From positions 4,153-10,659 of the forward strand of contig DMPB01000201.1 in the NCBI GenBank assembly GCA_003456175.1: a stretch of 6,507 nt of DNA, read 5' to 3'. This DNA is from Chitinophagaceae bacterium (GTDB taxonomy: Bacteria; Bacteroidota; Bacteroidia; Chitinophagales; Chitinophagaceae). Each line of letters opens with the position of its first letter. Position 1 is the stretch's first letter. The position numbers and the translations under genes were made by a program. The notes under the pieces are model-generated. The model did no database searches. It had not been told where the DNA came from and saw only the letters and a program-made list of their open reading frames with translations. Positions 1 to 5,298 of the stretch are shown in pieces.

Positions 1-1894
1 CGTCAATACGTACAAATTGAGTGTGCAGTGCCTCCATTTTTTGAACAAAGGCTTTTTCAACAGCCATATTACGGTGTATGGTTAGAAGCTTTCCTTGTAC
101 TGGTAATATTACACGTTCTTTATCGTTGGGTTGTATTTCGTAGCCGAGGTAGGTGAAGCTGGGCTGAAATAACAGGTAATCGCCACGTTCTTTTAGTTTT
201 AACTGAATGGTTGGCGTAGTATCGGTAACTTCTTCTCGTGGTACGTTGTTAAAGTGTAGCTGATGGCTTCTGCTCAACGGCAGTACAAACGATTGTAGTT
301 GCGTTGGCCAATTAGCTTCATCAATAAGCATATTGCCGCCGGGTAAGAAGCGTTCTATCAAGTATACGTCTTCAGTTTTTTCCCATACGTACCATTGGTC
401 TTTATGCTTGTACACTACCGGGCTAGCTACTGCGTTGTCTGCCAAAGGCACTTCTTCACCATCGGGCAGCGTTACATTTACCGTAAGGTTATAGCCTACC
501 CCTTCTTGGTACGATAAATAAAATACGGGACTAATATATTTATGACTGCAAAATTGGTGTTCTAAAGCAGCAGTGGTAAAGGTTTTGCCTTGCGGTAAAT
601 AGAATACGTAATTGCTCAAACTGAGCTCATTGAATAGCTTTTTAAACTTCGGGTGTAGGTATTCAATAATTAAATGGCGTGTTTCTTCGGGCAATGTATC
701 ATCGTGTTGTTGCACGATGTTTTCCCAAATGCCACTGAACGGACTATTGCGGTTCAGGTAGCGGCTCACCTCACCTGGAAGTAACTTACGTACCTGTTGT
801 AGCAAATTACGATCTTCTTCGTCGAGTTGTTCTGTGTTAACAAACTTGGCTAAATCGAGGCGTTCTACCTTGCCTACAAAATCGTCGAGTGATTCGTTGG
901 CTTCGCCCATTACCATATCGGTTTGTACGAATGGATATTGGTGTGCATTGTAACTAAAAACAATGGCTAGTTTGTAACGAGTGCTGGTTTGTGAGCGTTG
1001 TGGTACGGGTACAAATACGGGTTTTTCAATCGTATTTTGTTGGGGTGTGGGCGGTATTTCGGCAGTTTCGTTGTTTCTTTTTTCGTTACTGGCTGGGGTA
1101 ATTACCCGTTTTATGGTAGGGTCGAGCACCCGTAAGAATGGCCTACCGTTTTGATAGGTGAATTCGAACTTGCCTGTAAGATCGTCGCTAAGGCTGTAGC
1201 CATAAATAGCAAGCAACTTGTTTTTATCTCTATCCCAATTGCGAATGGTATCGAAGTAGTTGGGGCCAAAGCTGTTAAGCAGCTGGGTTAAAATGATGGT
1301 TTTGTGAACACAAAGTGGGTGTTCGTGTTCGCTATCGCATTGGCAGCTAGTATCGAGGTTGCGTTCTTCGTTTTTTTGAATATACACTCGATAGGTAATG
1401 CCTTGTAGTTCTAGTTCGGCGGCTACTTTTTCATCTTCTGCTTGTAGTATTTGTGCTTTTTGGGTGCGTAAAAATTCTTCAGCTTCGGCATAACTTTCTG
1501 TAGCACATAGCATTTTGATCATTTTTAGATCAAGCTGCTTCATCTTAACAACAGTATGCCGTTGATCGTACGAAAGTTGTTCTTCGTTCAGCTGGTTTTT
1601 GTCGGCCATTTCTTGCAACTGAAAAAGTGCTGCCGATTCGTGCCTGCATATTTCGCCAAGGTTATAAGGGCAACTACAGCGTACCTCTAACGTTTTCGGA
1701 TCTTTAAATTGCTGTATATGTACTTTGTAGTAGGTGCTGTAGGCATCATCTTTCACGCGAAAACTAATGTTGCCTAAGAGTTCATCGTAATCAACCAACT
1801 CTATTTGGCGATTGGCGTGAATTTTTTTGCCACGGCGAATTACTTCGTCGGTGCCGTTGTTATAGATATACTTGAGTAAATGTGGTAAAGCCAA
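1..1894 (-). CDS. SWIM zinc-finger protein, N-terminal part of a probable SNF2-family helicase (runs off the window)
   Basis: An uninterrupted frame of 631 codons runs from a TTG at 1894 off the left edge. Residues 1-60 (MALPHLLKYIYNNG...) lead into a SWIM motif with C73, C75, C83 and H85 (CSCPYNLGEICRH). A second CxCx8CxH motif has C184, C186, C195 and H197. Residues about 266-303 form a Pro/Gln/Asn-rich linker, followed by a mixed alpha/beta region to the edge. In bacteria this arrangement typically precedes an SNF2 ATPase/helicase; SWIM domains are zinc-binding and thought to contact DNA or protein. No helicase motif is visible, because that part would lie beyond position 1, so the helicase call is inference while the SWIM call is seen directly. 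TTG is the only usual start codon after the in-frame TAG at 1904-1906; the first in-frame ATG is codon 96, past the first SWIM motif. It is separated by 140 bp from the upstream gene and probably has its own promoter. A non-helicase SWIM protein is the alternative. Confidence 0.85.
   Translation of the reverse strand, partial: MALPHLLKYIYNNGTDEVIRRGKKIHANRQIELVDYDELLGNISFRVKDDAYSTYYKVHIQQFKDPKTLEVRCSCPYNLGEICRHESAALFQLQEMADKNQLNEEQLSYDQRHTVVKMKQLDLKMIKMLCATESYAEAEEFLRTQKAQILQAEDEKVAAELELQGITYRVYIQKNEERNLDTSCQCDSEHEHPLCVHKTIILTQLLNSFGPNYFDTIRNWDRDKNKLLAIYGYSLSDDLTGKFEFTYQNGRPFLRVLDPTIKRVITPASNEKRNNETAEIPPTPQQNTIEKPVFVPVPQRSQTSTRYKLAIVFSYNAHQYPFVQTDMVMGEANESLDDFVGKVERLDLAKFVNTEQLDEEDRNLLQQVRKLLPGEVSRYLNRNSPFSGIWENIVQQHDDTLPEETRHLIIEYLHPKFKKLFNELSLSNYVFYLPQGKTFTTAALEHQFCSHKYISPVFYLSYQEGVGYNLTVNVTLPDGEEVPLADNAVASPVVYKHKDQWYVWEKTEDVYLIERFLPGGNMLIDEANWPTQLQSFVLPLSRSHQLHFNNVPREEVTDTTPTIQLKLKERGDYLLFQPSFTYLGYEIQPNDKERVILPVQGKLLTIHRNMAVEKAFVQKMEALHTQFVRID
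1304..1345 (-). other. Second SWIM-like motif (CxCx8CxH)
   Basis: Codons 184-197 encode CQCDSEHEHPLCVH with ligands C184, C186, C195 and H197. It is preceded by a strand-like ITYRVYI and followed by a helix-like KTIILTQLL, as in the first SWIM motif, so it looks like a diverged second copy of the whole domain rather than a chance cluster of cysteines. Extra histidines (H190, H192) lie between the ligand pairs. Confidence 0.7.
1640..1678 (-). other. First SWIM zinc-binding motif (CxCx7CxH)
   Basis: Codons 73-85 of the SWIM-protein gene encode CSCPYNLGEICRH. The four presumed ligands are C73, C75, C83 and H85. The flanking pattern, with a beta-strand-like LEVR before it and a helix-like ESAALFQL after it, is typical of SWIM domains. 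Confidence 0.88.
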
Positions 1895-1943
1895 AACCTT
1901 GAACTATTTGATGAAAGGATTGCTGCTGCAATTGCCTTTTCAT
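1860..1943 (-). CDS. Possible 27-codon leader ORF overlapping the SWIM-gene start
   Basis: An ATG at 1943 opens a 27-codon frame ending in TAA at 1860-1862; the peptide begins MKRQLQQQSFHQIVQ. Its last 35 bases overlap the start of the SWIM-protein gene in a different frame. I do not recognise the peptide. Three readings are possible: a translated leader that couples or tunes initiation at the weak TTG start; the real N-terminus of the SWIM protein, cut off by a one-base difference (removing one T in the TTTT run at 1893-1896 would join the frames); or a chance ORF. The ATG lies inside the hairpin at 1931-1967. Confidence 0.25.
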   Translation of the reverse strand: MKRQLQQQSFHQIVQGFGFTTFTQVYL

Positions 1944-1967
1944 AAGGGCTGCTTACAAAAAGGCAAT
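1931..1967 (-). other. Hairpin at the predicted 5' end of the SWIM-gene transcript
   Basis: Arms 1931-1940 (ATTGCCTTTT) and 1958-1967 (AAAAGGCAAT) are perfect 10-bp complements. Inside, after a 2x2 internal loop, TAAG (1943-1946) pairs with CTTA (1952-1955) around a 5-base loop. No T-run follows on either strand, so it is a poor intrinsic terminator for the permease gene ending at 2035. It lies just downstream of the predicted promoter box, so it would form at or near the 5' end of the SWIM-gene mRNA, where it could stabilise the transcript or affect translation. Confidence 0.5.
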
Positions 1968-1970
1968 CGA

Positions 1971-2003
1971 CAAATTTAAAGGAAAAGGAATGGCTTACCG
2001 AAA
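1971..2003 (-). promoter_or_regulatory. Probable Bacteroidota-type promoter for the SWIM-protein gene
   Basis: Read on the minus strand, TAAATTTG (1978 to 1971) matches the Bacteroidota -7 consensus TANNTTTG exactly. A TTTC (2003 to 2000), one base off the -33 TTTG element, lies 21 bases upstream. Transcription would start around 1963-1967, giving a leader of roughly 70 bases before the TTG at 1894. The fit is good but untested. Confidence 0.5.
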
Positions 2004-2034
2004 TGAAAATCTGTTAATGATGGTTATGAATTTA

Positions 2035-4260
2035 TTATTTACCGTAAGGCGCAAATACTTCTTGCTGTAATACTTGCTCAAATTGCATTTGTGATGGCCT
2101 TGGCATATTTAGGCTAACAATTTTTCCGTTAGGTGCAATGAGCATGAAACGAGGTATTCCTTCTATGCCATAGCGTTGCATAAACTCGCTTGCATTAGGC
2201 ATCCAAAGTTGTGTAATTTGTTTCGATTTATCGCCCACATCCATCTTCCACATGTCTTTATTTTCATCTACTGAAATGCTTACAAAAGCAAGCTTATCGC
2301 TAGCATAATTTTCGGCCAATCTATCGAAGAATGGGCTCTCTTGCTTGCATGGTCCGCACCAAGTAGCCCACACATCTATCACAACAAACTTATTGGCATA
2401 ATCGCTGAGTTGTATGGTTGTTCCGGCCAATGTTTCAGCTTTAAAAGCAGGTGCTTGCTTGCCACGAGCAAAGCTATTTTCAAGTGCAAGGCGTTGTGCC
2501 AATAGTTTTACCAAACTAGGTTCGGTAATGTAGCGTGTATATTGTTGTACAAATTGGTTGCGATACGTACTATCGTTGATGCGACTAATGCTTTGTTTAA
2601 TAACATCGAACAATAAGGTGTTTTTTAATGCACCTTGCGGTAAATGTTGTATTACATAGTTGGTGAGTGTACTATCGAAGCTTGTGCTATTGATACCGGC
2701 TTTTTTACGTAAGTGATTTACTACAAAATTTCGGTATGCCTCATAGCTGGCAAGGGTACCATCGTTCAACGATACAAAGTTGATGAGTGTATCTAATGAT
2801 GCAGGAAATTTTAATGTTTGTTTTGGGTAATAGGTAGCATACATTTTTGGATAATCTACTAGCGCTAAATCAATGAGTTCAAGACTTTTCAGCTTTTTAC
2901 TGATGGTTAAATAATCGGCCGATGGTTTTATATTATCGGGTGTATTTTTTTTCTCAACATCACTCATGGTTTCTTTCCAAATAGTAAGTAATTCTTTGGC
3001 GAATTTTTCAGGCGTGTATTCATACAACTGTTGCTTTAAAAAGTATAAGCGATAATTGGTAGCTTCTCTGTTATTGCCGCGGTTGTAGTTTTCGGCGATT
3101 CTAGTACCTTGAAACTTAACTTCCTCAAAATTCTTTTTTAAAGACGCACTTACGTAAATACTATCGTTACTGCTCATAAAAACAGCACTGCGAATTTTGC
3201 CAGCGAAAAAGCCGTAATCGCCTGCTGGCAGTGGCTCTCCTTTGTACTTGCCTGAGAATGAATTGTTGATGACAGGAATGTTCAATAAAGTATCGCCTGT
3301 AATAAGATTGGTAATGAGCACATTACCGTTATAATTGCCATCGGTGAATTTGCCGGCAACAACGGTACCATTTGCATAGCGTTCTAGCTGTATGGGGCGT
3401 TCAATCCAATAAATGCTGCTAGTGAAAACTGCTAGTATGCATAAATTGGTTAATAATTTACCGTAAGGTGCTATTAAACTATATCGCCACGATTTTTTAT
3501 TGTAATACTGATAGCCTAGCCAAAGTAATAGCAGCATCCAAGCAATACTTACCCATTCTTGATGAAGTAAGAAGCTATTGGTTGCACTACCTTTTTGAGT
3601 GTTATTGGTAAGTGCTGGCGCCATGTAAGGTAACCAACGGGCTACATCGAAGCCAGACATAATGCTTGCTGCAATGGTTAATACCAAGCCAATGATAAAT
3701 GGCACAGCAAAGTTCGGAATCCAGATACTAAGTAAGTATTGAATGGCAATAATGCCCCAGCCTGCTATCCATAATCGTAAGATGAAACTTAACAAGGTGC
3801 CCCAAGGAATAGCTTGGTTGGCAAAAACTTTTTCATTAGTAGTAATGCTAATAATACTAGCACCTGCAAGGCTTAGAACAAATACTGTAAGTAAGCAAAT
3901 GAGTGCTATAAGGGCAATGGTTTTAAACTTTGCAATAAATAAATAAAAGCGGTGAATGGGTTGTGTTTCAATCAGTTTCCAGCCTTGGTTTCTATGTTCT
4001 GTTTGGCATAGTTTGGTGGTTACCAATACCAAAAAAACAGGATAAAAAAAACTTGCAAAGCCACTAAAGGTATTGAACACAAAGCCTTCCCAAGGGTTGG
4101 CACCATTTAATAACATATCATCACCCGAGAACGCTACAACAAGCGTGAAGATGATTGGAATAAAAGCACTCATTAAGCCAATAATCCAAATAATACCACT
4201 GTTTTTTAGCTTAATACGTTCAGCTGCAAAAGCACGTAACGAATATTGTAACACTTGCAT
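2035..4260 (-). CDS. ABC-2 permease fused to a periplasmic TlpA/ResA-like thiol-redox module
   Basis: This 741-residue protein joins two families. Residues 1-255 resemble an ABC-2 permease: a cytoplasmic start with AERIKLK, then membrane segments at about 22-45, 62-84, 112-137, 154-180, 182-203 and 233-251, ending in basic NKKSWR. A seventh hydrophobic segment (about 266-285) follows. Residues about 290-375 look like a DUF4369-type beta domain; 400-590 are mostly helical. Residues about 598-735 are a TlpA/ResA-type thioredoxin fold with W634-C635-G-P-C638 and the cis-proline P703 (GIPRF), so the active site looks intact. By the positive-inside rule the permease end is cytoplasmic and the seventh segment puts the redox domain in the periplasm. 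The ATG lies 6 bp after the ABC ATPase stop, so the pair should be co-transcribed and form one transporter. The substrate is unknown. Ordinary ABC-2 permeases are about 230-280 residues, so the C-terminal 450 are extra. The frame is open throughout. The family calls are confident; the exporter-plus-redox role is inference. Confidence 0.9.
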   Translation of the reverse strand: MQVLQYSLRAFAAERIKLKNSGIIWIIGLMSAFIPIIFTLVVAFSGDDMLLNGANPWEGFVFNTFSGFASFFYPVFLVLVTTKLCQTEHRNQGWKLIETQPIHRFYLFIAKFKTIALIALICLLTVFVLSLAGASIISITTNEKVFANQAIPWGTLLSFILRLWIAGWGIIAIQYLLSIWIPNFAVPFIIGLVLTIAASIMSGFDVARWLPYMAPALTNNTQKGSATNSFLLHQEWVSIAWMLLLLWLGYQYYNKKSWRYSLIAPYGKLLTNLCILAVFTSSIYWIERPIQLERYANGTVVAGKFTDGNYNGNVLITNLITGDTLLNIPVINNSFSGKYKGEPLPAGDYGFFAGKIRSAVFMSSNDSIYVSASLKKNFEEVKFQGTRIAENYNRGNNREATNYRLYFLKQQLYEYTPEKFAKELLTIWKETMSDVEKKNTPDNIKPSADYLTISKKLKSLELIDLALVDYPKMYATYYPKQTLKFPASLDTLINFVSLNDGTLASYEAYRNFVVNHLRKKAGINSTSFDSTLTNYVIQHLPQGALKNTLLFDVIKQSISRINDSTYRNQFVQQYTRYITEPSLVKLLAQRLALENSFARGKQAPAFKAETLAGTTIQLSDYANKFVVIDVWATWCGPCKQESPFFDRLAENYASDKLAFVSISVDENKDMWKMDVGDKSKQITQLWMPNASEFMQRYGIEGIPRFMLIAPNGKIVSLNMPRPSQMQFEQVLQQEVFAPYGK

Positions 4261-4266
4261 GAAAGA

Positions 4267-5187
4267 TTAATTTTTGGTGATGTTCATAAACCATTCTTCG
4301 AGTCCTTGTTTTGATTGTATACCGGTAACAGGTATATGTTGCTGTGCCATCCATTCGTTAGTGCTAGCAATGGCTAACTCGCTGGGTAATTGCAGTTGTA
4401 ATAAGGTAGCATTTAGTTGTTGTGCTTTAGGATATTGGCTTTCTATTTGGGCAAAGTAATTGGTGAGCTCTGGTATTTTAAATACCACCTCAACACCTTG
4501 TTGCTGTGAGTTCTGATATAAATCGTTTAAACTACCTTGAAATTGTAGTATGCCTTTATGAATAATACCCACATGATTACAAGTTTTTTCAACCTCGTTT
4601 AATAAGTGGCTAGATATGAAAATAGTAAGTCCTTGTTCTTGATTTAACTGTAGTAATAGCTTACGCATTTCAATGATGCCGGCAGGGTCTAAACCATTCA
4701 CAGGCTCATCTAGCATTAATAGTTTTGGTTCTGGTAGCAGTGCCATGGCAATACCCAAACGTTGTTTCATACCCAATGAAAACTCTTTCACCTTACGTTT
4801 GGCTACTTGGCTTAAGCCAACAATACTCAAGGTTTTGCCGATGTTTGCTTCGGTAATACCTCTAAGCTTACAAATAATACGTAAGTTATCGGTAGCACTC
4901 AGGTGCAGGTATAACGATGGCATTTCAATGAGTGTACCAACACTTTCAAACACTTGTGGTATATGTTGTTGTAAGCTTTTGCCAAACAAATAAATATTAT
5001 CTGTGGGGTTAGGCAACATGCCAGTTAATAATCGCATGGTAGTGGTTTTGCCGGCACCGTTTGGCCCTAAAAAACCATAGATGCTACCCGTTGGAACTTG
5101 CAGACTTAACTGATTAACCACCGGTGTTTTCTGGCGAAAGGCATAGTGTAAGCCTTTGGTTTGAATTGCAAATTGATTTAACTCCAT
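4267..5187 (-). CDS. ABC transporter ATP-binding protein, BcrA/LanF-like
   Basis: This 306-residue cytoplasmic ATPase should drive the permease encoded immediately downstream. It has Walker A GPNGAGKTT (41-49), signature SLGMKQ (137-142), Walker B LLMLDE (156-161), D-loop GLD (165-167) and switch histidine H194 (SSHLL). At the Q-loop it has glutamate, not glutamine: GTLIEMP with E88. That E-loop is known from lantibiotic-immunity and bacitracin-type ABC ATPases. Residues about 225-306 form the C-terminal extension usual in this group. The length is normal and all catalytic motifs are intact. The ATG at 5187 fits the family N-terminus; the bases before it are AT-rich with no Shine-Dalgarno sequence, as is common in Bacteroidota. 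It probably starts the two-gene operon. Known relatives export or expel peptides and antibiotics, or serve in stress responses; the actual substrate cannot be read from the sequence. Confidence 0.95.
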   Translation of the reverse strand: MELNQFAIQTKGLHYAFRQKTPVVNQLSLQVPTGSIYGFLGPNGAGKTTTMRLLTGMLPNPTDNIYLFGKSLQQHIPQVFESVGTLIEMPSLYLHLSATDNLRIICKLRGITEANIGKTLSIVGLSQVAKRKVKEFSLGMKQRLGIAMALLPEPKLLMLDEPVNGLDPAGIIEMRKLLLQLNQEQGLTIFISSHLLNEVEKTCNHVGIIHKGILQFQGSLNDLYQNSQQQGVEVVFKIPELTNYFAQIESQYPKAQQLNATLLQLQLPSELAIASTNEWMAQQHIPVTGIQSKQGLEEWFMNITKN

Positions 5188-5205
5188 ACTTTATTATTAC
5201 TTGGC

Positions 5206-5237
5206 GTAATATACAAGCATTAAGTATTTATAACAAG
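5206..5237 (-). promoter_or_regulatory. Weak candidate promoter for the ABC operon
   Basis: On the minus strand, TATATTAC (5213 to 5206) matches TANNTTTG at six of eight positions counting the free ones, and CTTG (5237 to 5234) lies 20 bases upstream as a possible -33 element. The start would be close to the ATG at 5187, giving a short leader. The upstream element overlaps the base of the terminator hairpin. A promoter is expected here because the hairpin separates the operon from the GTPase gene, but the match is weak. Confidence 0.25.
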
Positions 5238-5264
5238 AAAGCTGCATAAGTATGCAGCTTTCTT
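5235..5264 (-). terminator. Probable terminator hairpin after the GTPase gene
   Basis: A perfect 14-bp inverted repeat (5235-5248 and 5251-5264) with only two bases between the arms begins 34 bases past the GTPase stop. On the minus strand the 3' arm ends CTTTCTT followed by GTTATAAAT, a T-rich but broken tract. On the plus strand the hairpin is followed by a better T-run (5270-5275), so it could also stop antisense transcripts. It separates the GTPase gene from the ABC operon. Confidence 0.65.
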
Positions 5265-5298
5265 AAATATTTTTTATAATATCACTTACGTAAATGAA

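Noticed and set aside
476..488. ATTTACCGTAAGG as a dispersed regulatory or mobile repeat (also at 2037 and 3456)
   Set aside because: All three copies lie within coding sequence and are read in differing frames. Similar words such as CACTTACGTAAAT (3149 and 5283 regions) recur, pointing to word bias. Only the placement of the two copies around the redox module was kept as a finding.
1931..1967. Intrinsic terminator for the fused permease gene
   Set aside because: No T-run follows the stem on the minus strand, a promoter box lies between it and the permease stop, and it coincides with the predicted start of the next transcript. A rho-type role cannot be excluded.
2035..5187. Cytochrome c maturation (Ccm) operon
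   Set aside because: An ABC ATPase, a permease and a thioredoxin fold are present, but the ATPase is of the E-loop BcrA/LanF type, and no haem-handling WWD motif, CcmE or CcmC-like gene is present.
1..5264. Zinc-homeostasis gene cluster made of the GTPase and the SWIM protein
   Set aside because: Both involve zinc-type motifs, but they are separated by a terminator, a two-gene operon and a separate promoter, so nothing in the sequence links them functionally.
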